A stretch of 64,000 nt of DNA from Stereocaulon alpinum (GCA_018257865.1 JAEUBA010000120.1:1-64000), one strand, 5' to 3'. Shown: positions 31,850 through 45,358, counted from the stretch's first letter. Program-made: numbers and translations. Notes: generated by a model from the sequence alone, not told the origin.

Positions 31850-33088
31850 ATGTCTCTTACTACAGAACAAGTTCTAGTCATCAAGGCGACAGTGCCAGTC
31901 GTTCAAGAATATGGCAATGCGATTACCGTTCGCTTCTACGAGAATATGCTCCGGGAAGTTCAGGACCTCAACAACGTCTTCAACCAGACCAACCAAATCA
32001 ACGGCCACCAGGCTGATGCCCTCGCCAAAAGTCTCTGTGCTTATGCCAAACACATTGATGACCTTGGAGCTTTGAGTCCTGCCGTGGAGCGCATATGTCA
32101 AAAGCACGCTTCACTCTACGTGAAGCCGGGTCAATATGAGATTGTGGGAACCTACCTACTACAAGCGATGAAGGAGGTCCTCGGAGATGCTCTCACTGTA
32201 GAGATCCACGATGCCTGGGCTGCGGCATATCAGCAACTAGCAACACTAATGATCAACCGTGAGGCTCAACTCCTCAAAGAGGCCGACGACTGGAGCAATT
32301 GGCGCGATTTCCAGATAGCCGCAAAAGTCCGGGAATCTTCTGAGATTACCTCTTTCCAACTCACACCGCTCAACAAACAGCCCCTGCCAGAATTTCTCCC
32401 CGGTCAGTACATCTCAATCCGTATGCCTGTCCCAGGTTTCCACTACCTACAAGCGCGCCAGTACTCCCTAAGCGACACGCCGCGGGCGGACTACTACCGC
32501 ATCAGTGTCAAGAAAGAGCCGGTTCTAAATCTCGGACAACCTAATGCAAAGGCTCACCCAGGCTACCTCTCTAACATTCTTCACGTCGAAAAGTCCGTTG
32601 GCGACATTCTCCAAGTCTCTCATCCAGCGGGTGAATTTTTCCTTGATCCCCATCAAGAGGAGCTCTCCGACGGCCCTGTCGTCCTCATAAGCGCGGGAGT
32701 CGGATTGACGCCTAACCTCTCTATTCTCAACACAATGACTGCAAAGAATACAAAACGCAAGATCTCCTGGGTCCATGCAACACGGAGTTCGAGTGTCCAG
32801 GCATTCGGGAACCACATCCAAAACCTCGCGAATGAGCACGCCAACGTTCGGACTCATGTCTTCAACAAAGAGCCATCGGAAGAAGCCCGGGAAGGCGTCG
32901 ACTATCATTTCAAGGGGCGTATGAGTCTGCAGAAACTTCATGCAGAGCATGATCTGTTTATCAATGACGCGAGGGCAGTATATTACATATGCGGTCCAGA
33001 GAAATTCATGACGGATATGCAGAGCGTACTACAGAGTTGGGGCGTCGATGGTGAACGCATCAAGTTGGAGGTTTTTGGTACAGGATAG
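31850..33088 (+). CDS. Flavohaemoglobin (nitric oxide dioxygenase)
   Basis: A single-exon frame of 412 aa, the usual length for the family (about 400-420). The globin part has B10 Tyr30 in RFYENML, distal Gln54 in GHQADALA, and proximal His86 in QKHASLYVKPGQYEIVG. The FAD domain carries RQYSLSD (203-209). The NAD(P)H-binding part has GVGLTP (283-288) and CGPEKFM (381-387), and the protein ends LEVFGTG. All catalytic residues are present, so it should convert NO and O2 to nitrate using NAD(P)H, protecting against nitrosative stress. No signal peptide is visible; it is probably cytosolic. It stands alone, next to decayed genes, and shows no damage. In Aspergillus the related fhbA is nitrate/NO inducible; regulation here is not visible. 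Confidence 0.96.
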   Translation: MSLTTEQVLVIKATVPVVQEYGNAITVRFYENMLREVQDLNNVFNQTNQINGHQADALAKSLCAYAKHIDDLGALSPAVERICQKHASLYVKPGQYEIVGTYLLQAMKEVLGDALTVEIHDAWAAAYQQLATLMINREAQLLKEADDWSNWRDFQIAAKVRESSEITSFQLTPLNKQPLPEFLPGQYISIRMPVPGFHYLQARQYSLSDTPRADYYRISVKKEPVLNLGQPNAKAHPGYLSNILHVEKSVGDILQVSHPAGEFFLDPHQEELSDGPVVLISAGVGLTPNLSILNTMTAKNTKRKISWVHATRSSSVQAFGNHIQNLANEHANVRTHVFNKEPSEEAREGVDYHFKGRMSLQKLHAEHDLFINDARAVYYICGPEKFMTDMQSVLQSWGVDGERIKLEVFGTG

Positions 33089-34140
33089 ATCGTCCGGGCG
33101 TAAAGGAAGGATTCGTAGGTAATCCATTTCGTTGCCGTTCTCATAATGAATTATCTATTCAACTAATAGCGTGAGAGAGCATGTCGTAAAGGTTCAAGGT
33201 CTAAGGAGTCAGGGTCCCTTGTGCGCATGCTGACAGCATACTGTGCTAGTCCAACCTCGACAAGCAGCGCGTCAAGCCAGCCAGAACCTTTTACGAAACT
33301 GAAGATTGACATAGCTTAGAGCCGATGATGCATGATACTCAAGCACATCTTGCGCAAATATTCTCAATTCTATTGTGGCCAGGAACAAATCTGACTTAAA
33401 AATTCCCAGAGAATCTCTGTAGAGTCTCATATTTTCCGCACTAATTGTTCGCGCCTTCGTAATCTCGAAGAGAAAGCTTTCCATATCACCGGTCGTGCCC
33501 ATCATCGGCTTCGGTGTCGCTGACGCTGTACTCGTGGTCGTAAGGAAACAACAGTATTACAACGCTATTCTCTCCAAGAGGTTAAAAGAGCCTGGGGAAG
33601 CTGGTACTCCGCTCATGCTCGTCCAAATCGCCAAGCTCATTCTTTCCTATTTTCATCTAACCTTTCTGGTTCCAGATCTCAACGACAAACAATATGCCTA
33701 GGCTGCCAAAGGATTAGCGAGGAGTGCTTCGAGCGCTGAACGATACGAAAGGACTGGTAAAGAAATAAGTTGAGCTCACAGTCAGCCTTATTATGGCGTC
33801 TTGTTATTGACCAGTAATTACAATTGATCGAAAATCTGATAATATTTGTAGTACTGATACCTTAGCTCTCTAGTAAAGTTGTCAAAAAAAGGACCGACGT
33901 CACTCAAGAGGCCTCTTGGTGGCGTAGAAAGCCGGTACCCTGCACTAATGCATGCAGTAATCGACTCGGAATACAGGAAGTGTATTTGCTTCACATCCAT
34001 CCGCAAGCTGAGACGTCGATGCTGTTCCGAATAAGAAGCGATGTTTGGGTATGGTACAAAAGCGTTTTGGCCAGGCTGTAAATTCCTTCCTAACATCAGA
34101 GCCTTACCTCTCCTATTAATAGATATGTGAACCAGTATAC
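33089..34140. other. Sequence with short unidentified frames
   Basis: Base composition is normal. Three short frames exist: minus 33,272-33,505 (77 codons), plus 33,495-33,701 (68 codons), minus 33,818-34,096 (92 codons). The first looks protein-like, with a run SAENMRLYRDSLGIF and many charged residues in helical spacing. It has no start context or partner exon that I could find. I do not recognise any of them. They may be fragments of further decayed genes. Confidence 0.35.
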
Positions 34141-34480
34141 GTGAGTATTAGACCAATCAGTCTGTAGTACTGTGGTGGTGTGGATAGAACAACTGCATGC
34201 GATTGATTATTAGATGGCGATTGGTTGATAGATAGCAATTGGTCAGCAAGGACTTAGCGGCTGAGACCTTTATGTAGCAACTATCGTCGCTGTATCTTCT
34301 CATTATGCATTCTTTTCTTCATCCAATTATTCTAGCAACAGACACTCGTTACGGTTACTAGTTATTCAATTCTACCTCCGTCTTATTTAGTTCTACCTCT
34401 ATCTTATATATAGTATTCTTATACTTGCTATTATACTCGTGAAACCAAAAAGTCCGTCCTTAGCGTATACCAAGACGGGT
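34141..34480. other. Right boundary of the gene island
   Basis: A transition zone with partly normal composition. It contains three close repeats of a GATTGGT/GATTGATT-type motif near 34,199-34,243. A stretch from about 34,170 (TGTGGTGGTGTGG) to about 34,345 (TCTAGCAACA) has TG..CA ends, but no second copy or flanking duplication is seen, so I do not call it an LTR. Confidence 0.35.
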
Positions 34481-35993
34481 ATATCCACCTATAGAATTAG
34501 CAGGTCCTTGCTTAGTAAGCCCACCAAATATTCGAAAAGTTTTACTTACAACTCTAGTAGATTTCAACAATTTAGACTATAATTAATAGAAATAGCTACT
34601 TATATATATAAGAATATACCTAACGCTAATAGTATACCTCGCTAATCTATTAGACTACCCTAATAACTTCCCTACCGACTACCGCCGCCCTAAAGTAGGA
34701 GATATCCTTATACTCGCGATATACCCTAGTAATACTACTTAAACCTTAGTTATAGGGGTTACCCTACTTAACTATATAACCTTTCTAGGGTGGATCTAGC
34801 GTAGTTAAGAGAAGGATAACTTAGAGAAGAGGCTCTAGGAGGATAGTAGCGCTACTATATAAGCTAAGATTTAGACTATAGAGGATTTCGACTAGTAGCG
34901 AGGAGGAGGGATATATTACTATAGAGATATTATTATCCTCTAAATTAATTACTTTCTCTAAGAGATAAATACTTTACTAGCTTCTTAGGCTAGCTACTAA
35001 CGTAGTACTCGTTTCTTTACTTATTAGTATTAGAATCCTAAGCGTTAGTAAGAGCCTAGTATACTTAGCTTTTAACTTTTTTAGTTACTCTTATTATTAA
35101 ACGCTATACTAGTCTTAAGTCGTCTTTTAAAGGATCCTATAGCGACTTAATCTAGTAGAGGTCTAAGCTATTAGAATACTAATCTATCTTTAAAATTTTA
35201 TACTAATCTTAATATTCTTTATATAGCCTTACCGCCTTAGTATACGCTAGCGTATTATCTTTAATAACCTATATATACTATCTAGGGTTACGGGCTATTA
35301 CTATCTTTACGAATATATATAAACGATTAATAAGTACGTTATCTTTATATTAAATACCGTCTATACCGCCTCCTTTTAACGCTTTTTTAAGGCCTTCGTA
35401 AGGGAATACCTAATTAATCTTATAGTAATATTTTCGACCTTTAGCGCTGTTAAAATGTAATAGGTAGAATACTTAATTCTCTAGCTAAGTGCGACTATAC
35501 GAGATATATATAAGGGTTAGGGCTAAGCCTTAGTTATTAATAACTAAGCCTTAGGATATCGAATACCCGAATTTTAATACTCCTACTTAAATATAGTACG
35601 CTGAATACTAGATATATTAAATTATAGTCCGCTAAAATAACTAATTTACTATACGCTAGTTATAACTACTTTTTACCCTAAATACTTAGTATTTAGTAGG
35701 ATAGTAGAGCTTATCTTTTACTACTACTACTAAAACTTTCTAGAAAAATAGTAAAATACGGTTATTTAAATTTTTATTCTAATAATTATCTTATATATAC
35801 TAATTTCCTACTAATAGTTAGTTAGATAGTATATAGGGCTAATAGATATTACGAAGTATAATAATAGCTTTAGGGATAATCTAGGTATAGTTACCCTAAT
35901 AGAGTCGTATTTATACGCGATCCTTAGGGGTACTCCTACTAGATTTAGGTAGTTACTCCTACTAAAGCTCTGCCTTAGGCGATATATTCTAAG
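34481..35993. other. RIP-degraded sequence ending in the copia 3' region
   Basis: TA-rich, no usable frames. The last five bases (CTAAG, 35,989-35,993) are the target duplication of gypsy element B, whose other flank is the end of a copia coding region at 55,124. Sequence just left of 35,989 should therefore be the 3' part of that copia element. Further left, some plus-strand stretches (about 35,290-35,460) look like mutated coding sequence without a recognisable family. Confidence 0.45.
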
Positions 35994-36214
35994 TATTAGG
36001 GGCCGGCCTAGATCGAGTTATAGGGGTGTTATTAGACTAGGAGAATAAATCTAAGGAAGGAAAGCTATGTATATAGAGCGTATATATAATATATTAGGGA
36101 CGCAGCTCGGTGGGCGCTAAGGCTAAAAGGGCCTAGCGTTAGATTAACGCTAAGGTGTATAAATACTAGTAAGTAATAAAGGACTAGTAAATAACGAAAG
36201 GCTAGCCCGTAATA
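35994..36214 (-). repeat. 3' LTR of gypsy element B
   Basis: 221 bp, paired with 54,903-55,123. On the minus strand it starts TATTACGGGC, where the partner has TGTTACGGGC. The two LTRs differ at about eight sites, mostly in CpA/TpG context. Confidence 0.92.
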
Positions 36215-36231
36215 TTACCCCCCCCCTCTAG
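36215..36231 (-). other. Polypurine tract of gypsy element B
   Basis: On the minus strand the sequence TAGAGGGGGGGGGTAA lies directly before the 3' LTR. A run of nine G in this place is the expected plus-strand primer site. Gypsy element C has the same G9 tract in the same place. Confidence 0.75.
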
Positions 36232-39200
36232 AAAGTATCGACCCTAATACGTATAAGCAGTCTCCTATTAGCTAGGACTACTAGGCTTTCTAGGGTAGTA
36301 GTAGTAGAAATCCGCGACGATATTAGCTACGTTTTCGAATTTATTACTATCCGTATTATACTATTAACAGTTAGGTTACCCTTCGTCTTTCTACTAGACG
36401 TAGAACTATAGCTAGTAGTTCTTACCTATCTATTAGGCGTCTAGTATCTTATCTAGTTCCTACTCCTCTTTATTATTAATAATTACCAGCCTTAGCGGTT
36501 TAGCGCGTTATCTAAGTAGGGGATCGCTCGCAGCCTTATATAATAGGCTAAGGTAGAATATATTATAGATCCGTATACTTACTAGGAGCTTTAGGCGGTA
36601 GGAATATCCTACTTTTTCTATAACTTTAAATAGCCCTAGTATTTTATTATCTAGCTTCTTACTCAGCCGTGCTATAGTAATATTTCTACTAGATAGGAAG
36701 ACTAAATCTCTTACTTTATAGGATACGTTAGATTAGTAGCGATTCGCCTAGTCTATTATATACTTACGGCTCTAAGCGGACTGCTCCGTAATAAATTCTA
36801 ATATATCTACTATTTTATCTGTAATATCGTTTACCTTAATAGCCTACGTCCTTTCCTAAGCGGAAGGGCCGGGCTCTACTAGCAGCGAAAAAGATATATA
36901 AGGATAGAAGCCTTTATTAGTGAAGAAGGGAAATATACTAGTAGCGTTAGCGATAGTATTATTATTAGCGAATTCTACGATTAGTAGCTAACGGACCTAA
37001 TCGTCCTATATATAGGAGTAATAAGTCCTTAGTAGCCGCTTAATATCTTAATTAGCCCTTTCAGTCTATCTATTAGTTTCTAGGTAGAACGCTATAGATA
37101 GCTTTACCTTAATTCGTAATCGTTCGTATAGTACCCTCTATACTAATAAGATAAACTATAGACCTTAGTCTAATATAATTAAGTTAGGCAGACTATATAT
37201 ACGGAAGACGTAGTTAAGTAAGATATCTACTATAGCCTCTATAGAGGTTCCCTTATTAGTAGTAGTATATAGGGCGTAGTACCGTTCCTTAGTAAGGCAG
37301 TCTACTAGTATATAAATAGTATTACGGTTATCTAAAATAGGGAGACTTATAATAAAGTCTATTAAGATATCTTACTAACGCTATTCTAGAGTCGGTAGGG
37401 GTTATAGAAGTCTATTATACTAATCCCTTAGTACCTTACTTCTTTAGTATATATAGTAGTTACGGATATAGCGTGCTACCTCCTCTTTTATACCTAACTA
37501 GTAGAATTAACGCTTTAGAACCTCTAGTATACGGTCTCTTCCTAAGTAACCGCTTACGGGGAGATTATAGCTTTCCTTTATAAGCTCAATATAAAGCTTT
37601 AGTAAGGCGGGGACCTAGAGGTATTCTTTATAGAAGAGGGTATAATAGCGTTAGGAGTAGTACCTTAGATTAATACCCTTAAAGATCTAGGTAGGATTCT
37701 TCTTAATAGCCTCTTACAGCCGTATATAGTCCTTATTATCCTAATTAGCTAATATAATTCTAGCGTAGAGAGGTAAGTCCTCGTCTATTAGTATATTAAT
37801 TTACTCCTCTATAGGCTTACCCCCCTCCTTAACTAAGAAGGTTAGATTATAGCCTTAGAAATACTTAGGTAATAGCAGTATATAATACTAGTACTTTAGA
37901 TATAAGTCGTCCTTATCCGTAGGTATTAAGTTAGGTAACTTAATTAGGGTATCTACTTTCCTATTTAACTTCCTAGTATGGTATATAATCTTAAAGTTAT
38001 ATTCTACTAACTTCTTAGCCTATCTCGCCTAACGGCGGGTAAGCTCCTTTATCTATATAAAGTACTCTAAGCTCTTATAATTAGTAAAGATCTAAATTAG
38101 GATATCCGTTAACTTAAGTTTAGGGCGCTAGTATTCTAGGTAGCGAACTATCGCTAGTAGTTCCTTATTATAGATCTTATAGTTATATTCTACTAGTAGT
38201 AAGTTCTTACTATAGAATATAACTAGGTATAGTACTCTATTATCGTCCGCTTATAATAATACTCTGCTATTAATATAGTCTAAGGAGTCTATCTCTAGTA
38301 CTGCTAGTTAAGATCTTTCGTAGTACCTTAGTACTAAGGTACTAGTTACTAGATCCTTTATCTCTTTAAAGGCTAATTAATATATTTTAGACTAATAAAA
38401 TAGGTAATCCTTTTTAGTAAGCGCTACTAGTAGTTTTACTATTTTCGAGAAGTCCTTAATAAATCGATAGTAGAAGTTATAGAAGTTAACGAATACTTAT
38501 ACCTCCTTTAGGTAGGTAGGGACTTTTTAGTTAGTAACTACTTTAACTTTATTAGGATCTATTCTTAGTCTACTAGTAGATACTATTAATCCCAAAAACT
38601 TCGTTTCTTATATATAGAATTTATATTTATTAATATCTACCTAAAGGCCTACCTTACGTAGTTATATAAGGACCTTTCTAATATACTCTTAGTACTCCTT
38701 TTTAGTCTTACTATAGATTAGGATATTATCTAAGTATACTTAGCAGAAGTTATTAAAGTACTCGAATAAGGTATTATTTATATACTGCTAGTAGGATATA
38801 GGACCTCCGGTTAGTCCGAAAGGTAATATATAATATTTAAAAGCTCTAAAGGAAGTAGTAAAGGTAGTATAGTCCTTACTATTAAGGTATATTCTAAGCT
38901 TATTAAATATAGTAATAATATCTAGCTTAGTAAGGTACTTATAACCTACTATATAAGCTAAAGCTTCTTTAATTAATAGGATTAGATAATAGTTCTAAAT
39001 TATTATCGCGTTAAGCCTATAGTAGTCTACGTAGAATCTTAAGCTACTATCCTTCTTCTATATAAATAGTATAGGGGACGCGTACGGAGTAGTACTTAGT
39101 AAGATAAAGCCCTTCTTTAGGTTCTCTTTAAGATATTCCTTCACCTTCTATAGCTTAAAGCTAGATATTAGGTATAATCGACTCTATAGTAGCCTCTTTC

Positions 39201-39933
39201 CTAGCTCTAGCTCGATTTTATAATTATATAATTAATATAGGGGGAGCTCTTTTACCTTCTCTTTATTAAAGATATTAATTAAGTTATAGTACTCCTTTAG
39301 GAGCTTCTTCTTAAGGTCGTTTTTAATATAGACGGTAGTCTCGCGTATAGCTTCTATAGGGATATCTTTCCTTAGTTCGCGTTCTATTCCCGCGAGGGTT
39401 ATTAAGAAGTACTAAACTTAGTACTTCTTTAGGTTCTAAGTAAGTAGGTAGAAGGCTACTATACTAATTTAACTAATATCTAATACCTTATTTTCTTTAG
39501 GCGGGGGAGGAGTAGGTAGAGAGGTATTAACCTTCCTTAGCTTAGGTTTTACTATAGTAATCTTAGTAGACTTTACTAGCTTTAAGGTAGTTAATTTAGC
39601 TTTAACTCCTAGACTAGAGGTAGGTAGCTTAGGTATAGGTATACCTATATAATTATAACGCCTTAGTATAAAGATAATACGATTATCTACTATATTTAGT
39701 AGGACCTTATACTTATTTATCTATAGCTTACTAAGGATAATATATTAATTACCTAAGTTAGTAATAAGTATTAGTATAATAGACTCTATATAATCGCCGA
39801 CTTATATAGAAGGATAGATTACGTAGGTAATAAGCTTCCTTCTTATTTTACTATTATATCTATAAAGGTATCGGGGTTTAGAAAGGGGAATAGGGATAAT
39901 ATTAAGGGTATTAAAAAGGATTTATACTTCTTT
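36230..39933 (-). pseudogene. Pol relic of gypsy element B
   Basis: On the minus strand the piece at about 39,010-39,140 reads FYVDYYRLNAI after a KKDSSLR segment, matching the gypsy RT block that ends in CVDYRRLN with RIP changes (Cys to Tyr, Arg to a TA-rich codon). Integrase and RNase H should lie toward 36,230, but I did not match individual motifs there. It stops where LINE copy 2 is inserted. Confidence 0.75.
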
Positions 39934-42900
39934 GATTGATTGATTAATTTATACGCCTATTCTAGTATCTATATATACTAATAAGGGTGTTCTCTTATAT
40001 TATTAGGAAATCTAGGGGGGTTAAAGGCCCTCTAGACGCGAAAGAAACCTTTCTAAAGTCGCCCCTTCTAGCTAAAAACTTTTACTTATTAGCTTACTTA
40101 TTATTCTACTCCGCCTATCTAACCTTACTACTAGGCTCTATAATACTAGTAATAATAATCTCTATTACCCTAATAGGCCCTATAATACTCCGGTAGCTCC
40201 GCCGCCTTTAGCTTCTACTTACGCTTAGGCTTCTTTATCTTTAAGGTTTTTATTACCGGTTCTACTCTAATAAGGAGTTTAGACTAGGAGAGCTATTCCC
40301 TAGTAAGTTAATACTATATTAGGAATCCTAACCTAACTAGCTATCTTATAGCTACTCTTATACTAGTAACCTTAACTAGTATAGTCCTAATATTATAAGT
40401 CTCTACCTCTTTAATAAGCTCCCTTTAAGTGTCGCTAAGCTTTAGGTAGTATAGGAGAATATACTTTATATCCTAATTCCTCTATTTATAACTATAGTAG
40501 GTACTACGGACCCCTAGTACCCTTACCTTATAAAGGAAGTAGTTAAACTTATTCTTTCTACTTTAGAGTTAGACTACTATTAAGCTTTCTACCTTCCTAA
40601 GCTTTAGGTAGTAGTTATACCTTTCTCTAAATAATAGTTTATTCTATATAGGTATATAAGAGTACTTAGGGATAGTATCCTTATATACCTCCTACTACTT
40701 AATCTACTTTATTATTACCTAGCCTTATATCTTTTTAGCTAGGATACCTATATCTTAATACTCCTTAATATCCGTTTTTAAGTTATACTAATATACCTTC
40801 CTCCTTATTACCGTTACCGCTTAATCCTAATCCTTTACCTTAAGCTCCTACAGGGCCTATTCTTCCTTTTCTAGTAATAAGGTTAGGCGTATTAGGCGCG
40901 CCCTTCCTCTCCTTCCCTATAATCTCCTATAGATTAAGCGGTTACCTTTAATTATTAAGGGGTATACTCCCCTTAGTGCCTAGTATCTTATAACTAAGGC
41001 GTCTAGATAGGTTTAGATAGGTATAATAACTACTTCCGCTTCTAAGACTTAGACTAGTATTACCTTATATACTCTAAGTACTATCCGTAGGTAGTTATTC
41101 TATATTATCGCGAGCGTCTTAATATACTTTTCTATAGCTCCCTACCCCCCAGTAGGGGTATACTATATTAGAGTAGCGAATATAAGTATAGGCCTTACTA
41201 CTATACTATATACCTTCCTATACTTCTTAAACGTAGCTCCCTAAGTTAATCCTACTAGGCACTTAATCGCCTAGGCTTAAGTAGCGGCCTTTACCTTTAC
41301 TTATACTATATATAGGCCCTAGCGGAGTTTAGTATTAATATATAGCCTTAGGACCCTAATACTCGCTTCTAGCTTAACCTCTACGTTACTAAATTATACC
41401 GTCTCCTTTATATTAAACCTTTTAGGGGCGTATAATAGATATACTAGTTTATACTTCTAAGGCGCGAACGTCGCCCTATATATTTTTACCTATATTTAGT
41501 AGAGCTTATAGGCCTATTCTAGCTACTTATAGTTCGTTTCCGTTATCTTATTATATACTAGTAGGTATATATTATCTACGAATCCTCCTACCTATACTAG
41601 GATCTTTACCTTTAAGTATACTTTAATTAGTAGTATATTAAAGAAGAGGAATAGGATTAGTAATATTAGTAATCTTTATAGGATCCCTATTTCTACCGCC
41701 TTAACTAGACTAGTCCTACCCCCTAGGGTTATTAATATCGCTCTATCCTTAAGGAAGCTTATAGTCTACCGGATAATCCCCTTAGGGATTCCTTTTATCC
41801 TTAAGTTATAGAGTAGCCTTTTATAGGATATATTATTAAATACTCCTACTATATCTAGTAATAGTAAACTCACTATATTATCCTTACCTTAGTTCTATAT
41901 TATATAAATTAAGTCTATAATAGTCTCTAAGGCTATTTCTACTAAATATCTCTTCCTACCTTCTATCTAGTATTCTAAGAGTAGGTAATTTACTTTAGCT
42001 ATTCCGCTAAGTTATTTTACTATTACTATCTCTAATACTTTCCTAAGTATATCTAGTAGTATAATAGGTTAATAGGCCTTAGGCTTAGAGTAATTAGTCT
42101 TCTTTAGCTTCTTTAGTATTACTATATTCGCTTTACGGAACTTCTTTAGGTAGTATCTATAATCTAGGTACGCTTAAAATACCCTTTAAAAGATTTCCCC
42201 TATTTCTATATATACCGCTCTTAGGAACCTATTTAGGATCCTTAAAATCCCTAGGGCCTTATCTACTACTAAGTACTAAATTATATCCCTTACCTCCTTT
42301 ATAGTAATCTTACTATCTATTATAATAAGCTTTAGGTAATTAGTCCCCTTAATATCTATTAGGTCTACTAGGGGTAAAGGCGGGAAGAGGACCCTCCTTA
42401 AGGCCTCTACCTTCCCTTTAAAGTCTATCGCTTTATTCCTATTCCCGTCTTTAATAGCTGGGAATTATAGTAGCTCTTTAAGGTATATACTCCTCTCCCT
42501 TCCCTACTTAGCGAGTTACTATACTCCTCCTAGCCTTAGTAATACTCTATAGACCCCCTCTTAGAAAGCTATTATCCTAGTCTTTTATAGAATAGTAACC
42601 TTTTTCCTTTTAGTTTAATAGAGAGCCTCCTCAGTCTATATATTTCTACTATAGCGGTAGGCCTTAAGCGCTACCTATAACGCCTTAGTAACTTTTATAT
42701 ATACCCTATTCTAGTATAGTTTAGCTCCGGCGTAGGGTTCCTTAAATAGAATAGTATTCTCTACTACCTCCTATAGCGCAGCTATAAGCTTATTAATATA
42801 TAGGTTAATCGCTTCCTCTAAGTCTAATAAGTATCTACCTATAACCCTATTTAGGATCTTTATATATTTCCGGATCTCCTCGCTAGTTACCTCTATCTCT

Positions 42901-45345
42901 ATCCTTTTCTAAGCTTTCTTCTAGTATACCTAGCGCTCGCTCTAAGTCTATTCTAGCTCTGTTATAATTAGTATATAATCCGACCCTATATTAAGGTCTT
43001 CTCTTACTCTATACTTCGCTATTATATTATACGCGCCTTCGGTTAGGAATATAAGGTCGATAGCGCTCTCTAAGCCCCTACTTTACTATATAACTAACTT
43101 CTCTAGTAGTTTAAGGACTATCCCCTTCTCTTCTACTACTTCTAGTAGCCTATCTACTATTATATAGTATATAGCTCGTCCTAAGTTATTCTATTAGGGG
43201 TAGTATAGGTTAAAATCCCCTACTATAATATATTCGCCTTCGCTTTCTAAGGCCTCCTTTAGCCTTAGGATAGTTATAGGGCTATCTACTAATATATAGC
43301 TTACTAGCGAAGGGTTATAGACGTTATATACCTATACCCTCTCTATTATTAGCTCCTTAGTATTTTCGTCCTTAGTATTAGTATTATTTTAGGTTCTCTT
43401 AGTCTAAATCTATAATAAGTATAAGTCGCCCTCCTAGTACTCTACCCCCTAGTCGTTAGGATCTATCCTTTTATTTATATAGAAGTATATTCTAGCCTCT
43501 AAGTCTCCCCTATAGGCTAAGTAGAACCTACTTATACTTATATTATATAAAGTTCTATTTATTAGGTTATATACTAGCTCTTAAATTACTAATACGTCTA
43601 TATCTTTTATATCTTCGTTTTTAAGAAGTAGTACTATTACTATATCCTTCTTCCTCTATATATTATACTATAGTATTTTTAGGTAGGGTATATTCCTTAT
43701 TAGGTAAGGGCTACTTAGATATTCTCCTATATTTAGGTAGTCTTAGTAGTCTTTACTACTCCTAAAGTCTATTTAAGGGTATTTATTAGATTAATCCTCT
43801 CTATAGATAGGGGCTATTACCCTTATTCTACTTTAGAGAGGGTTATTAGTTATCCCCTCTTTACTACCTCCCTAGTTCCTTTTTAGGGCTTATCTATTAT
43901 ATCCTTTAAGGCCTTCCTCTTCCCTTTAGAGATTACTTTATACTACCCTTCTAAGCTAGTCCTTCTTAGTATTGCCGGCGTAGGCCTTATTAGGTATTAC
44001 TTTAGGGTCTCTTTAAAGTATTTTAGCTTATACTTAATTCTCTACCTAACCTTAGTATTCTCCTTCTATTAGATTAAGTAGGTTTTACTCTATACTAAGT
44101 ACTCCCCCTTATATACTATATACTTAGGCTTACTACTAGCTCTTTCTATATAATTATTAGTTATATAGTTTTAGGCGTATATCCTATAGCAGGTAGGGTA
44201 TATATACGCCTTAGTAATATATTTATATCTATAGTAGTTAAAGTACTACTTAGGGGTAGCTTCTCTCTCCTAGTAATTATAGAAGAGGAGGCTATTCTCT
44301 ACTACTATCCCCTCTATAATAAGCCGGTTCGCCGCCTCTAGGCTTAGGACCTTAATTATTAATATAGAGAATCTCTTCTCCCTCCTAAGTATATCTAGCT
44401 TTAATATAAATATAGGCTATTTAGCCTTTATTATCTCTAACTCTAGATAGAGCTTCCTATTATCTTTCCTTAAGGTTTTAAAGATCCCCTATTAGTCCTT
44501 TATATCTATTATCTTTTCTACTTTATAGATTACTACTATTACTATCTTCTAAAGGACTCTTACTAACCTATAGAGTCTCCTTACCTACTTATTATCCTTC
44601 TCTAACTCCTCCCTAGCCTTTACTAAGGCTATTTAGAGAATAATATCCCCCCCTATAATCCTCCTTACTATAATAATCTCCCTAGCTACTCCCCCTACTC
44701 CCTTAAATATTTATACTAGTTAGGGAAGAGTTACTATAGCTATCTATATCTTTTCGCTAGTATTATTAATCCTAACCGTTACCTACTTTACTTTCTTAAT
44801 ATCTTCTACCTTAGGTATAGCTAGGTAGATAGTATTTTAGCCCCTTTAGGCTATATAGGCTATATCCGCCTAGCTATTATTTACCCTTTTAGTTAGGTAG
44901 TCTTTACGCGTTAGTTAGCTATAGTACTCCTTTATAGTATATCTTTTAGCAGTATTCTCCTATATATACTCCGTAATCCTTTCTACTATATTCTAGAAGA
45001 AGCCCTATATAGTCTTATTTATATTTACTTATAGTATCCCTTAGACCTTCTCTATAAACTCTAGTAGTACTTATTCTATAGCCTTTATATACTATATTCT
45101 TTCTTTAATTCTTTCCCTACCTTAAGGGCCCTATAGATCTTTAGTAGGTTTCTACTATTATTACTATTACCCTATTATTATATTAGGATATGTTCCTTAT
45201 CTACCTTTACTACTAATACCTCCCTTCTCTCCTCCCCCCCTATCTTATATTATTTTGCTAGGTTCGTAACCCGGTATAATCGCTCGTCTGGCCTAGTAGG
45301 CCTACTCGCCCGTCGTACTCGTTATCGTCGCTATTATTCCACTAG
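39934..45345 (-). mobile_element. LINE (Tad1/I-type), copy 2, full length, RIP-inactivated
   Basis: 5.4 kb on the minus strand with its (TCAA)n tail at 39,934. A 13-bp duplication TTTATACTTCTTT at 39,921-39,933 and 45,346-45,358 marks target-primed insertion into gypsy element B. It is collinear with copies 1 and 3. The RT catalytic motif reads FVDN near 41,570-41,582. The 5' end is near 45,345; copies 1 and 3 break at about the same place, so this is the family's 5' terminus. Confidence 0.9.
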
Positions 45346-45358
45346 TTTATACTTCTTT

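Noticed and set aside
34170..34345. Solo LTR with TG..CA ends at the island edge
   Set aside because: No second copy in the window and no flanking duplication.
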